From NCBI RefSeq assembly GCF_004375085.3, contig NZ_SNAQ03000016.1:110696-174695 (forward strand): DNA of 64,000 bases, written 5' to 3'. The notes under the pieces were generated by a model. The model did not search any database, was not told the DNA's origin, and saw only the letters and a list, made by a program, of their open reading frames with translations. Made by a program: the position numbers and the translations under genes. This DNA comes from Lewinella sp. W8. Lineage in GTDB: Bacteria; Bacteroidota; Bacteroidia; Chitinophagales; Saprospiraceae. The first letter of the stretch is position 1; the number at the start of each line of letters is the position of its first letter. Below are positions 49,698 to 59,468 of the stretch, in pieces.

Positions 49698-49984
49698 TGG
49701 CGGCGGGTTTGGGGAATCCGGGCCCGCAGCCGGGCTTCTTCTTCCAGTTGTCGCTGTACGATGCTGTCCGTGGCCAGGGCCACCTGGTCGTCAAAGGTCA
49801 CCCGGCAGATGCTGTCGATCAGGGGGCGGAGGCTGTCCATCTGGGCGGTGACCATCCGGTCCACCTGCTCCCGTTCCTCCAGCGTCAGCCGCACGTTGAG
49901 GCCCTCGTTGCCGGGGCCACCACAGCTGCTGCCGCCCAAAAGGAGCACAAAAAGGGAAAGCATGACGGTGTAATGACGACGCAT
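49694..49984 (-). CDS. Small lipoprotein, unknown function
   Basis: 96 aa. Lipobox GGSSC (Cys21) after a hydrophobic stretch. The rest is one charged helical region (LTLEEREQVDRMVTAQMDSLRPLIDSI, QRQLEEEARLRAR). First gene of a coupled pair with 49191-49697. A TAAGTTTG box ends 4 nt upstream of its ATG. Divergent from pdxA. Confidence 0.65.
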   Translation of the reverse strand: MRRHYTVMLSLFVLLLGGSSCGGPGNEGLNVRLTLEEREQVDRMVTAQMDSLRPLIDSICRVTFDDQVALATDSIVQRQLEEEARLRARIPQTRRQ

Positions 49985-49988
49985 GCCA

Positions 49989-49996
49989 CAAACTTA
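49989..49996 (-). promoter_or_regulatory. -7 box TAAGTTTG of the lipoprotein pair
   Basis: Exact TAnnTTTG on the minus strand, 4 nt from the ATG at 49984. A TTGG lies 20 nt further upstream as a weak -33. Implies a leaderless transcript. Confidence 0.45.
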
Positions 49997-50039
49997 CGAT
50001 AGTTGGGCTACCTTCGCCAACAAACAAGCTCTTAGTTGC

Positions 50040-51149
50040 ATGGATCCGCTGCGCATTGGTATTTCGATTGGTGACGTGAACGGCATCGGCCCGGAAGTGG
50101 TCGTCAAGGCCCTGAGCAGACCCGGGGTGCTGGACCTGGTCACTCCGGTCATCTACGCCACCCCGCAAGTCCTCAAGGACTACCGCGGGGAAGAGGATCG
50201 GGCCTTCAATTTTGAGATTATCCAGGACCCAGAGGCGGCCGAAGACGGCCGCATCAACCTCATTGAGGCCTGGGAGGGCAGCATCGACCTCAACCCCGGT
50301 CAACCCACCGAGGCCGGCGGCCGCGCCGCCGCCAAATCCCTGGAACGCGCCGTGGAGGACCTTAAGGAGGAAAACATCGACGCCCTGGTCACCGCCCCGA
50401 TCAATAAATCGGTGATGCCCAAAGACGATTTTCCCTATCCCGGGCACACGGAAATGCTGACCGCGAAGCTGGACGTCAAGGAAAGCCTCATGTTTCTGGT
50501 CGCCGACGAGTTGCGGGTGGGCGTGGTGACCAACCACATCCCCGTTTCGGAGGTGGCGAAATCCGTGACCAAAAACCGGATCCTGGACAAGCTCCGCATC
50601 ATGGACGCCAGCCTGCGGGCAGATTTCGGCATCGAACGCCCCGTGATCGGCGTGCTGGCCCTCAATCCCCACGCCGGAGACGAAGGACGGATCGGTAAGG
50701 AAGACGAAACCATCGTCCGTCCCGCCGTGAAGGCCGCCAAGGAAGAAGGCATCCTGGCCATGGGCCCCTTCCCCGCCGATGGCTTCTTTGGCAGCGGAAA
50801 GCACCTCAAATTCCACGCCGTACTGGCCATGTACCACGATCAGGGACTGATCCCCTTCAAGGCCCTCAGCTTCGGTAAGGGCGTCAACTTCACCGCCGGA
50901 TTGCCCGGCATCCGGACCAGCCCCGACCACGGAACGGCCTACGATCTGGTGGGGCAGAACGCCGCCAGTCCGGATTCATTCCTGAGTGCCCTCTTCCTGG
51001 CCCGGGAGACCTACCTCAACCGGGAACGCTACGAAGAAGATACCGCCGATCCCCTTACCAGCCGGATGCATCTGGTGTACAAAAAGAAGCCCCGACCCAA
51101 GCGCGGGGGTGGAAAAGGGGGCGATCAGTCCGGAAAAGGTAAAAAATAG
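50040..51149 (+). CDS. pdxA: 4-hydroxythreonine-4-phosphate dehydrogenase
   Basis: 369 aa from the ATG at 50040. An in-frame upstream ATG would overlap the divergent lipoprotein gene. Family motifs: ISIGDVNGIGPEV at the start, ALVTAPINKSVM, GHTEMLTAKL, LALNPHAGDEGRIGKEDE, and the metal/substrate region MYHDQGLIPFKALSF with NFTAGLPGIRTSPDHGTAYD. It oxidises 4-phosphohydroxy-L-threonine in pyridoxal-phosphate synthesis. The C-terminal about 20 residues are a basic, Gly-rich extension. A TACCTTCG box at 50009-50016 may be its promoter. Confidence 0.96.
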   Translation: MDPLRIGISIGDVNGIGPEVVVKALSRPGVLDLVTPVIYATPQVLKDYRGEEDRAFNFEIIQDPEAAEDGRINLIEAWEGSIDLNPGQPTEAGGRAAAKSLERAVEDLKEENIDALVTAPINKSVMPKDDFPYPGHTEMLTAKLDVKESLMFLVADELRVGVVTNHIPVSEVAKSVTKNRILDKLRIMDASLRADFGIERPVIGVLALNPHAGDEGRIGKEDETIVRPAVKAAKEEGILAMGPFPADGFFGSGKHLKFHAVLAMYHDQGLIPFKALSFGKGVNFTAGLPGIRTSPDHGTAYDLVGQNAASPDSFLSALFLARETYLNRERYEEDTADPLTSRMHLVYKKKPRPKRGGGKGGDQSGKGKK

Positions 51150-51248
51150 CCCGGAAGTCTTCCGCCGGGAAAACCATTTGCGCTACCGCTGCTTTAGGGA
51201 GGAGTTGTGCGGCCGACGTAGTCGGTGGCTCACCCAATCCTTATCCCC

Positions 51249-53486
51249 ATGCGCCAGTACCGCCTCCCGGTCCTAATCCTGTTTGCCTTTTTTGCCGCCG
51301 CGGCGGTTTACGGCTGCTTCAACCTGAAGTTCAGTTTCGATTTTCAGCAGTTTTTTCCCCGCGGGGACGAAGACCTGGCCTTCTTCCTGGAGTTCATCGA
51401 AGAGTTTGAGGGAGACGACAATTTCCTGCTGGTGGCCCTGGAGCGGGAGCCGAGCATCTTCGACAGCAGCTTCCTGGCGCAGGCCCACGATTTCGCCCTG
51501 GCTACCCGTGAGCTTCCCGAAGTGGAAAGCATGCAGTCCCTGACGACCTTCGGCTACCCGGTCAAAACGCCCTTCGCCATTACGACGATTCCGGCCATTC
51601 ACCGGGATGACCCCTCCTATTACGCTTCCGACAGCGCCAGAATCATGCAGGACGAGCGCTTTGTGGGCAACCTGATCAACAAACGGGGAACGGCCCTGGT
51701 CATCGCCCTGAAGACGCCGAGCTTGATTGGCCTGGAGGAAAGTCGGAGTTTGATGGCGGGGCTGGAAAACCTGGTCCAGCAGTACGATTTCCCCGATCAT
51801 CATTACCTCGGTCCGGCCTACTTTCAGAAGGAACTGGTGGAGATGCAGGTGCGGGAAGTGGCGGTGTCGGCCATCGTCTCCGGATTGCTGGTGGCCTTCA
51901 TCATGTTCCTGCTCTTCCGGCGGCCCCTCGGGATCGCCGTGGCCCTGACGAGCATCGGTCTCGGCCTGCTGCTCTTTATGGGGCTGCTGGGCCTGCTCGG
52001 ACGGGAACTGAATGCCATTGCGGCCCTCTACCCGGTGCTGATGATCATCGTCGGCACCAGCGACGTGATCCACATTATGTCCAAGTACATTGACGAGTTG
52101 CGGGCGGGTCGGGACAAGGAATCGGCCATCAAAATTGCCATCAAGGAAATCGGTCTGGCGACCCTGCTGACCTCCCTCACCACGGCGGTCGGTTTTGCGA
52201 CCCTGCTGACGAGTCGGATCGACCCCATCCGGAATTTCGGCATCAACGCGGCCCTGGGCGTGATGGTGGCTTACGTCACGGTCATTTTGTTCACGACGTC
52301 CCTGCTGAGCTTTCTTAGCGTGGATCAGATCGTTAAGCTGGGGCGGCAACAGGCGTTCTGGGATCGCTTGCTGGAGTCGGGCTATCAGTTTACGCGCCGG
52401 CGGCCAGGTGCCATAAAAATTGGTGCGGCCGTGGTTGCCGTATTGTGCGCGGTTGGCATCAGCATGATTACCACCAATTACCGCATCGAGTCCACCTTGC
52501 CCCGGGACCGCAAGATCACGGAAGACTTCCTCTTCTTCGAGCGGGAACTGAGTGGCTTTCGCCCCTTCGAATTGGCCGTCACCGCCCGGGATACGAACCG
52601 GATTACGGATTTCGCCGTCATGCAGGAAATCGGGGCCATCGAAGATTACGTAAAAGAATTCCCCTTCGTCCAGAGCACCGCCAGTATTTCGGCGGTCTAC
52701 CGGAGCATCAACCAGATGTTCAACAATAACCGGCCGGAGGCCTACGAACTTCCCGACGATCCCGCCACCTACCGGCGCTACCAACGCATGGCGGACCGGG
52801 TGCCCGCCCTGAACCTGAACGTCCTGATGAGTAAAGATCGGACCAAGGCCCGGATCACCAGCCGGATGGATGACCTGGGCGCGGACAGCATCAAGGTATT
52901 CCTCCAGCGCACCGACACCTGGATCAACGAAAATATCGATACCTCCCTGATCGATATCCGGAGCACGGGGACGGGGCTGATCATCGATAAAAACGCGGAG
53001 TATATCCGCCGTAACCTCTTGCAGGGCCTCGGACTGGCCGTACTGATCGTGTGTGGCCTGATGGCCCTGCTTTTCCGCAGCTGGCGGATGCTCGTCGTCA
53101 GTCTGGTACCCAACATTTTGCCCCTCCTGCTCGCCGGCGCCATGCTCGGTTATCTGGGCATCGAACTGGAGGCCGGCGTCAGTATCGTATTTGCCATCAT
53201 CTTCGGCATTGCCGTAGACGATACGATACACTTTCTCGCCAAGTACCGACTGCTTCGGGGTAGGGGAGTAGGCGTCACGGAGGCGATCCACAAGACCTAC
53301 CGGGAGGCGGGCAAAGCCATTGTACTCACTTCGGTGGTGCTATTCTTTGGCTTTCTCGTGATGCTGTTCAGTATCCACCCACCCAGCGTTACCATTGGCT
53401 TGTTGATCAGCCTGACTTTGGCCAGTGCCGTGGTAAGCGACCTCTTGCTGATCCCCCTGCTGCTCAAGTGGCTGGACCGGGATTAG
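51249..53486 (+). CDS. RND-superfamily (MMPL/SSD-type) membrane transporter
   Basis: 745 aa from the ATG at 51249 (a GTG 24 nt upstream is less likely). Two repeats, each a membrane helix, a large periplasmic loop and a bundle of five helices. Signatures are GTSDVIHIMSKYIDEL (about 275-290) and GIAVDDTIHFLAKY (about 655-668), with intramembrane Asp residues typical of proton-driven RND proteins. It resembles the hydrophobe/amphiphile or hopanoid-type MMPL exporters, with no adaptor or outer-membrane partner nearby, so it probably moves lipids within the envelope. Substrate unknown. Overlaps the convergent methyltransferase gene by 4 bp. Confidence 0.9.
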   Translation: MRQYRLPVLILFAFFAAAAVYGCFNLKFSFDFQQFFPRGDEDLAFFLEFIEEFEGDDNFLLVALEREPSIFDSSFLAQAHDFALATRELPEVESMQSLTTFGYPVKTPFAITTIPAIHRDDPSYYASDSARIMQDERFVGNLINKRGTALVIALKTPSLIGLEESRSLMAGLENLVQQYDFPDHHYLGPAYFQKELVEMQVREVAVSAIVSGLLVAFIMFLLFRRPLGIAVALTSIGLGLLLFMGLLGLLGRELNAIAALYPVLMIIVGTSDVIHIMSKYIDELRAGRDKESAIKIAIKEIGLATLLTSLTTAVGFATLLTSRIDPIRNFGINAALGVMVAYVTVILFTTSLLSFLSVDQIVKLGRQQAFWDRLLESGYQFTRRRPGAIKIGAAVVAVLCAVGISMITTNYRIESTLPRDRKITEDFLFFERELSGFRPFELAVTARDTNRITDFAVMQEIGAIEDYVKEFPFVQSTASISAVYRSINQMFNNNRPEAYELPDDPATYRRYQRMADRVPALNLNVLMSKDRTKARITSRMDDLGADSIKVFLQRTDTWINENIDTSLIDIRSTGTGLIIDKNAEYIRRNLLQGLGLAVLIVCGLMALLFRSWRMLVVSLVPNILPLLLAGAMLGYLGIELEAGVSIVFAIIFGIAVDDTIHFLAKYRLLRGRGVGVTEAIHKTYREAGKAIVLTSVVLFFGFLVMLFSIHPPSVTIGLLISLTLASAVVSDLLLIPLLLKWLDRD

Positions 53487-54142
53487 CGCTTCTCAACCTT
53501 CTTGTCCGCTACGACGATGTACTGGTATTCCAGCGTCTGATCGTCGCTGCTCACCAGGTGAAAGCCCGCCTTGCGGAGCATTTCTTCCAGTTGATAGAGC
53601 GCAACGCGCTTATCCTGAGGCGGACCGATGTCCGTCCGTTTTTTCTTCCAGTCGACGATGACGATTCGGCCATCGGGCCGGAGGGCCGGGAATAGTTTCT
53701 TCAGGTAATCCACCTGATTGTTGATCTCCAGGAAGGTGTTGACGATGAGGATGATGTCCACTTCCCGGTCCTCCAGGTTGGGGTCGTTGGCCGTCGCCAG
53801 CCGGGGTTCCAGCCGGGGCTGGAATTTCTGGGGGAGCTCAAATTGCTTGAGGGTGTCCAAATATTGGATGTAGCGCTCGTCAATCTCAATGGCGATGACC
53901 CGGTCGGCCAGTTGGGCGAGGCGTTGGGCGAAAAATCCCTCTCCCGCGCCGATGTCCGCGATGACCTTTTCTTCCACGTCGCCCATGGCGTCGATGACGG
54001 CACCGGGCTTTTGCCAGATCAGGCGCTGTCGATTTTCTTCATCTGAAGTTGGCACGAAAATGTCTTCGGACGGTGGTGGGGGAGGCTCCGTGCACGCCCC
54101 AATCATCAGGCAGGAAAGAATGGCCAACAAAAAAAATCGCAT
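53483..54142 (-). CDS. Class I SAM-dependent methyltransferase with lipoprotein signal
   Basis: 219 aa. N-terminal signal with lipobox IGAC (Cys17) and a Pro-rich spacer (EPPPPPSED). Then a Rossmann methyltransferase: motif I VIADIGAGEGFFAQRL at about 66-81, acidic end of beta-2 AIEIDE, motif IV DIILIVNTFLEI, and VDWKKKRTDIGPP. The catalytic fold appears intact. The lipoprotein signal would put the enzyme outside the cytoplasm, away from SAM, which is odd. Similar predicted lipoprotein methyltransferases occur in other Gram-negatives. Alternatively the true start is internal, but no good internal ATG precedes motif I without removing the N-terminal helix. Confidence 0.8.
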   Translation of the reverse strand: MRFFLLAILSCLMIGACTEPPPPPSEDIFVPTSDEENRQRLIWQKPGAVIDAMGDVEEKVIADIGAGEGFFAQRLAQLADRVIAIEIDERYIQYLDTLKQFELPQKFQPRLEPRLATANDPNLEDREVDIILIVNTFLEINNQVDYLKKLFPALRPDGRIVIVDWKKKRTDIGPPQDKRVALYQLEEMLRKAGFHLVSSDDQTLEYQYIVVADKKVEKR

Positions 54143-54277
54143 GAAACGGGTTTTAACTGGCGGGTAAGATAGGGTGATTAACCGTTCCGGTATTTGTCCG
54201 CTCCCCGATCGGTGACTTTTTAACCCAACTTTTAGACGTACGGGACGAATCCTAGGATATTCTTAAAGGGAAGACTA

Positions 54278-55732
54278 CTAGGGGGCGAGTTGGCATAATT
54301 CTTTCATCAGCGCGAGCATCTTGTTGCGTAACGGACGACCCTCCATGGTGTGATTATTGACCATGATGCAAAAGGCCAGCTCCCGCCCCTTGGCGCTTCG
54401 GATGTAGCCGGCGTAGGCACGCACTGCTCCCAGGGAGCCACTTTTCGCCCACAGTCGGCCGTCGGCCACCGTCCCCTTCAGGTAGGAGCGCATGGACCCC
54501 GTCTTCCCGGCCAGCGGAATGCTCTGCCGCCAACGGGACTTCCCAGCCTGGCTGCGTAAGAAGGCCGTCATGAACTCCGGCGAGAAAAAGTTTCTGGTCG
54601 CCAAGCCGCTACCGTCTTCAAATTGTAGTCCTTTGGTGGGAAGCCCCCGCTCTTCCAGCCATTCAAGATAGTATTCGGGGCTGGCCAACAGGGCTAATTC
54701 CCGACCCCGCTCCTTATTAACCGCGCGCAGCAGCGCTTCGGCGTACAGATTATTACTCCGCAGGTTGGTTCGGTCAACGAGGCTACTCAATTTCGGAGAA
54801 TGGTGCTCATCCAGCACCTTAACGGACGGACGGTCATCGGCCCCCAGTTGCCGGGTGGTAACCGCCGGTAGGCGGACGGCAACACCCTCCGCGGCCAGGG
54901 CCTCCCGCAGCAACTGGGCGAGAAACAACGGCGGATCCGGGATGGCCCCCTTGATGGTAAAGGTTCCCGTACCGACGGGGATGGTCCCCCGCACGTAGTT
55001 GTCGTACCCGTAGGGCGCCCCATAGATGTAGGCCTGGTCGCCACTGCCCCTTGGCCCGGAACGTAATTCATTGCTGAGGCTCAGTCCGGGGACGCTTGGC
55101 CGCAAGCGTTGTACGGCGGGACGATCCCCGACTCTAGACCGCTGCAGCAGGTCGAGGAAATAAAAATTTTCGTGGACGTTAAGCCCGTAGGCGCCCGCGC
55201 CATAGTAATTGCCCAGATCCGCCCACGGCCACCCCGGAGCGGAGCCATCGGTGCCGAAGTAGGCGTCATCCGCGATGATTCTTCCCCGGACTTCGGTGAT
55301 GCCGGCCCTACGGATTTTATCCACCCAGCGATCCAGCAGCTCGGGGAGTCTGGGAACTCCCTCCAGATAGGGACTGGCCAGACTGGGGTCCCCTCCCCCC
55401 TCAATGATGATGTCTCCCGAAAGCACCCCTTTTTCGAGGGTGCCGCTGGAAAGCAGGCGTGTACGAAAGGTATGATCTGCTCCCAGAACATCCATCGCGA
55501 TGGCGGTGGTGATGAGTTTTTGGGTAGAAGCCGGAATCAGGGCCAGGTCCGGCTGATGGGCGGCCAGTCGCTGTCCGGTGCTGACGTCCACCACGTCAAT
55601 GGCCACCACCGCTCCGGCCAGGTCTTCGTCAAGGGCAAAGGCCCGTACGGCCTGGCTCATACTACCCTGCGCCGTTGCGGTGAGGTCCGAAAAAAAGATG
55701 AGAAGCAGGAGCAGGATCAGGTGGCGGGTCAT
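54278..55732 (-). CDS. dacB: D-alanyl-D-alanine carboxypeptidase/endopeptidase (PBP4, S13)
   Basis: 484 aa with a signal peptide (LIFFSDLTATAQ). Penicillin-binding motifs: SxxK at 69-72 (STQK), SxN in LRSNNLYAE, and KTG in LAGKTGS. Length and a large inserted domain between SxxK and SxN fit class C PBP4. It trims peptidoglycan stem peptides and cross-links in the periplasm. It stands alone. Confidence 0.93.
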   Translation of the reverse strand: MTRHLILLLLLIFFSDLTATAQGSMSQAVRAFALDEDLAGAVVAIDVVDVSTGQRLAAHQPDLALIPASTQKLITTAIAMDVLGADHTFRTRLLSSGTLEKGVLSGDIIIEGGGDPSLASPYLEGVPRLPELLDRWVDKIRRAGITEVRGRIIADDAYFGTDGSAPGWPWADLGNYYGAGAYGLNVHENFYFLDLLQRSRVGDRPAVQRLRPSVPGLSLSNELRSGPRGSGDQAYIYGAPYGYDNYVRGTIPVGTGTFTIKGAIPDPPLFLAQLLREALAAEGVAVRLPAVTTRQLGADDRPSVKVLDEHHSPKLSSLVDRTNLRSNNLYAEALLRAVNKERGRELALLASPEYYLEWLEERGLPTKGLQFEDGSGLATRNFFSPEFMTAFLRSQAGKSRWRQSIPLAGKTGSMRSYLKGTVADGRLWAKSGSLGAVRAYAGYIRSAKGRELAFCIMVNNHTMEGRPLRNKMLALMKELCQLAP

Positions 55733-55796
55733 TGGTTTGGGGATTTTTGGGGCGGTCAGTTGGCCTTAGGGGAAAACGGAAGGATTTGTAAAGTAT

Positions 55797-55834
55797 AAAA
55801 AAGCGGGGCAGCCACCAAGATGACTGCCCCGCCC
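55797..55834 (-). terminator. Rho-independent terminator of the secreted protease gene
   Basis: On the minus strand: GCGGGGCAG...CTGCCCCGC, a 9-bp GC-rich stem, followed by six T. It starts 32 nt after the protease stop codon at 55866. Confidence 0.85.
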
Positions 55835-55865
55835 TTTCGAAGATCAGTGGACGATATGCCGTCGT

Positions 55866-58800
55866 TTATGGCATCACGACGAGGCGTTCGGTCCGCTCTA
55901 CCCCTTCGTTCGTCAGGCGCAGGTAGTAGACCCCCGCACTGAGTTGTCCGAGGTCAATCTGCGTGAGGGTGCCCGCGGGGTTCGCGATGCGGAAGGTTCT
56001 CAACTGGCGGCCAGTAGCGTCCAGTAAGGTGGCGTCAATATCGCTGGACCAGTTTCCGCTGGCTTCCAGGTTCAGCAGCCTCCGCACGGGATTGGGGTAA
56101 ATGTTCAGGGAACGGTTGGCACCAAAGGACTGAAGACTCAGGGGACGGGTCTCCAGAACCCGGACCTCACTGATGGCCGTACCGCAGTCGTTGTTGGATA
56201 GTACCCGCCAGTAAATGGTGGTATTCTCCGGTAAGTCGAGGGTAAAGGACGTACGGCCCATGACCCGTTCGAATTCGATGGTGGAGAAGTCCTCAGTGAA
56301 GGAATACTGCAGCGTATAGTTATTGGTGCCCCCCACGGCGTCCCAGTCGAAGGTGACGTCTTCCGGACTGGTCCGGGCACCATTATCCGGTCCCACCAGC
56401 GTAGCCACCCCGGGAGCCAGGGCGAGCTGTAGGGGAATAACGAGGCTGTTGACCGTACCGTCGGTTGCCGTTACCGTCATGGTCAGGTCGTAGCTACCCG
56501 GATTGAGTCCATTCCACCCCTCGATGTTCACCGTCATGATGGAGGTGTTGGGATTGAAATCAGTCGTGACGTTGGTGAGTGTAGTCCCGTCGGCGTCTAC
56601 GCTGACGGTGGGGCTTTCTCCGTAGGCGTTACCCAGCTGAATTTCCACGGAGGGGAATTCATTCTGGCAAACGTCCAGCTCGCTGGTGGAGGTCGTCAGG
56701 CCATAATCCTGAATGCCTCCACCGGAGGTGCAGAACAGGATTTCAAAATCTACGATGGAACCGCCGTCAAAGTCTGCGTTATCGGTCACCCTCAGGACCC
56801 AGTTGCCGACGGCGTTTTCTCCGTTGAAGGCGGAGAGCGCTTCGGCCGACTGGAAAGTGCCGGAAACGGCGGGATTGTCGGAGGTGCAGGCGTTTTCGAA
56901 GTCAGTGGAGGTCTGTGCCGCCTGATCAGTGAAGATGACCTGAAGGTTACTGCCGCTACAGGCGCCGCCATTTACCTGGTTGAAGAGGTTGATCGTAGTC
57001 CCGTCGGGAGACGTCAGGGTCGCACTCAGGTCGCCCGCAAAGGAGTGGGCGATTGCCAGGGAAACCTCCATGGATTCGATGAGCAGGCTGGCGGCCACGT
57101 TCAGGTTTGCCGCTACGGTAGGTGTTCCGGAGGAAGGAATCGTGACGGGAAGTCCGGTTGCCGCTGCGTTGGCGCAGGAGATGTCTGCCGTCGTGAAGAC
57201 AAAGGGCGTGGACCATTCACTGGCACCACACTCTCCCACGGCACGGATGCGCCAGTAGAAGGTCGTGTTACCCGGGAGTGGGTTGGTAAATCCGGCGCTG
57301 GTGGTCGTAATGTTGGAACCGGAACCCAGGATGGTTTCAAAGTTTTCGTCGGCGGCCAGTTCAATGTCGTAACTCTCGGCGTTTGCCACGGGGCTCCAGC
57401 TTAGCAGCGTAGTGGGGGAAACGTCCGTACTTCCGTTGGCGGGAGTACTCAGCGTTGGCGCAGCGAAATCCTGGCTGGTGAAGTTGACCACCAGGGTGAT
57501 GTCGTCCTGGGTGCTTCCACTACCCACCGTAACAACGACGGAGTAAACACCCGTGGGTGTGCCATTGTCGCCGGAGATCGTGAGGGTAATGGTTTCTCCA
57601 CCGCCGGCGGTACTGGCCGACAGGGAAGTGCCGAACACGTCCGGAGCACTGCTGACCACCACGGGGCTACCGGCGGGGAATCCGGTGCCGAGCGTGAGGG
57701 GAACGTTAAGATCGGTGTTGGCGCAGGCCGTCAGGCAGTTGTCCGTCGTCGTAACGATGGTGTTGAGGTCCGACTGGTTAATGCCGTCCATGGACGTCAT
57801 ACCCGTTCCGCAGGGGTCGAGCCAGTCGCGCAGCCGCGTTCCGGCGCTGCCGCCACCTTCCCAGCTTACGTGAAAGTATCCGTAGACGTCGTAGGCCTGG
57901 TTGCCGCAGGCTGCCTGTCCACCAAAAAGTTGGCCCCGAACCCGCTTGTTTTTATCGAAAATCGGTGATCCCGAAGAGCCTCCTTCGGTGGTGCCGATGT
58001 CCCAGAAGGGTACTTCCAAAAGGTTGCCGTCGGCAACCGTAGGACCGTTTCCGTTATTTACCCGACGCGCCTGCTGAAAGGAGAAGGAAATTCTTTTTTC
58101 GTCCACGCCGGGGTGGTGAACGGCAATCAGGGTATCCGTGGGCAGCGCCGCTTCATTGGACCATCCCGCGAAAAAGGCATCAGCATTGGGGTTCAGGGGG
58201 TCGTCTAGCTCGGTGATGGTTACGTCCGAATTGGCGAAGCTGGCCAGATGGATCGTGCCAGAATTGAATACGTTGCGCTGACCGTTGCCGTTGCCGCCAC
58301 TGGCACCCGAGTTGGGCTGGCGACAGAAGCTGTTTTCGAAGTTCCAGTAGGCGACCAGGCTGGGGGAGCTGTTGGCCGTAACGTTACAGTGGTTAGCCGT
58401 CATGAACAGCGGCCGTCCGTCTTCATTGGCGTTATTGATCAGAAAGCCCGTACACTGATCAATACCGTTGAGGGTGTAGGCGGCCACACTGCGGATGATA
58501 TCACGGTAAGGCTCAACGATGCCCCAGCCATCATTTTCGCCGCAAACTACGTCGAGGTTACAGGCGCCGGAGGCGGACTTGGTAATGTCCACAAAGTCAT
58601 GGTTGACGGAAGTGAGGTAGAGTTGTACTCCCTTGCGCAGGTGTTCCGGCGTGCGGAGCTCCAGCAGCAATTCATCACCAATGATTACCGGGGTCCATAG
58701 CTGATTGTGCACCTCATTATCTGCGGCGGTGAAGGGACCAAACCGCTCGGTGGCGGAAGAAATATAAAATTCTGCTCCCGCAGGCAGGTTGAACTCCGAG

Positions 58801-59111
58801 AACCCGAGGTTCAGGGTTTTTGCCCCGGCGCTCTGTACGCGCATCCGCCAGATGCTCGTGCTGCCCTGCTTGGTCCACTGTCCGACCTTGCCGGGCCGGA
58901 TGGCCACCGGAAGGGAAACGGCAAATTTTGCGGGGCGACCCGGACGACGTTTGGCCATCTCCGCCTGCTTCAGGGCGTCATTATCTTGTTGGGGGAGAGT
59001 GTGAACGGGAACCTTCTCAAAGGTTGCCGGAGGGAGTGCGTATTGTGCCTCGGCAGAACTACTAAGGAACAGGGTCAGGAGTAGCGCCTGACAAAAAACG
59101 AAAAGTCTCAT
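55866..59111 (-). CDS. Secreted trypsin-like serine protease with Fn3, P-domain and T9SS-type sorting tail
   Basis: 1081 aa. Signal peptide ends near SSAEAQ. Trypsin/lysyl-endopeptidase-like domain about 195-430, with catalytic His241 (TANHC) and Ser380 (GGSSGSP). A further DITELDDPLNP region could supply the Asp. Then a beta-sandwich, an Fn3-like module (about 555-650: TLSTPANGSTDVSPTTLLSWSPV), a proprotein-convertase P-domain (about 660-810: IPSSGTPTVAANLNVAASL, GNWVLRVTDNADFDGGSI) and another Fn3-like module. Last is a C-terminal sorting domain (NIYPNPVRRLLNLE start, RLVVMP end). It is probably exported through the type IX system and active outside the cell. Its own terminator follows. Confidence 0.92.
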   Translation of the reverse strand: MRLFVFCQALLLTLFLSSSAEAQYALPPATFEKVPVHTLPQQDNDALKQAEMAKRRPGRPAKFAVSLPVAIRPGKVGQWTKQGSTSIWRMRVQSAGAKTLNLGFSEFNLPAGAEFYISSATERFGPFTAADNEVHNQLWTPVIIGDELLLELRTPEHLRKGVQLYLTSVNHDFVDITKSASGACNLDVVCGENDGWGIVEPYRDIIRSVAAYTLNGIDQCTGFLINNANEDGRPLFMTANHCNVTANSSPSLVAYWNFENSFCRQPNSGASGGNGNGQRNVFNSGTIHLASFANSDVTITELDDPLNPNADAFFAGWSNEAALPTDTLIAVHHPGVDEKRISFSFQQARRVNNGNGPTVADGNLLEVPFWDIGTTEGGSSGSPIFDKNKRVRGQLFGGQAACGNQAYDVYGYFHVSWEGGGSAGTRLRDWLDPCGTGMTSMDGINQSDLNTIVTTTDNCLTACANTDLNVPLTLGTGFPAGSPVVVSSAPDVFGTSLSASTAGGGETITLTISGDNGTPTGVYSVVVTVGSGSTQDDITLVVNFTSQDFAAPTLSTPANGSTDVSPTTLLSWSPVANAESYDIELAADENFETILGSGSNITTTSAGFTNPLPGNTTFYWRIRAVGECGASEWSTPFVFTTADISCANAAATGLPVTIPSSGTPTVAANLNVAASLLIESMEVSLAIAHSFAGDLSATLTSPDGTTINLFNQVNGGACSGSNLQVIFTDQAAQTSTDFENACTSDNPAVSGTFQSAEALSAFNGENAVGNWVLRVTDNADFDGGSIVDFEILFCTSGGGIQDYGLTTSTSELDVCQNEFPSVEIQLGNAYGESPTVSVDADGTTLTNVTTDFNPNTSIMTVNIEGWNGLNPGSYDLTMTVTATDGTVNSLVIPLQLALAPGVATLVGPDNGARTSPEDVTFDWDAVGGTNNYTLQYSFTEDFSTIEFERVMGRTSFTLDLPENTTIYWRVLSNNDCGTAISEVRVLETRPLSLQSFGANRSLNIYPNPVRRLLNLEASGNWSSDIDATLLDATGRQLRTFRIANPAGTLTQIDLGQLSAGVYYLRLTNEGVERTERLVVMP

Positions 59112-59182
59112 GATGATGATTCACTAGTTATTAGGTACACAAGGTACAATCTTCCGCTTGCCTTAATCTGGCAAATACTAAA

Positions 59183-59214
59183 TTTGTATGATATCCGGCA
59201 AAGTCTTACCTTTG
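59183..59214 (+). promoter_or_regulatory. Promoter of rpmH
   Basis: TTTG at 59183-59186, exactly 20 bp spacer, then TACCTTTG at 59207-59214. This is the best match to the Bacteroidota consensus in the window. It predicts a leader of about 50 nt before the ATG at 59272. Confidence 0.75.
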
Positions 59215-59271
59215 CCCTCCTTTTAAAAACCTCCGGTCCGGGACCCCCGGTACCTCCAATAATAAAGTACC

Positions 59272-59427
59272 ATGAAAAGAACGTTCCAACCCTCCAAGCG
59301 CCGTCGTGTAAACAAGCACGGATTTCGTAGCCGCATGAGCACGAAAAACGGCCGTAAGCTCCTGGCCCGTCGTCGTGCCAAAGGTCGTTATAAGCTTACC
59401 GTAAGCGACGACACCCACAAAAAATAA
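59272..59427 (+). CDS. rpmH: 50S ribosomal protein L34
   Basis: 51 aa, read directly from the sequence: [20 protein letters not shown] followed by [19 protein letters not shown] and a C-terminal [11 protein letters not shown]. The start is the canonical MKRTFQPS with the RMST...GR(K)LARRRAKGR core. The C-terminal SDDTHKK extension is normal for Bacteroidota. It has its own promoter and terminator. rnpA does not follow, and the next gene is a convergent DUF1206 gene. Confidence 0.98.
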   Translation: MKRTFQPSKRRRVNKHGFRSRMSTKNGRKLLARRRAKGRYKLTVSDDTHKK

Positions 59428-59468
59428 TTTCCCTTACCGGACCATCCGGGAGGTTGCAAAAGTGAATA

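Noticed and set aside
51273..53291. Long minus-strand reading frame opposite the RND transporter
   Set aside because: Antisense shadow. The plus-strand frame has clear RND motifs and membrane helices.
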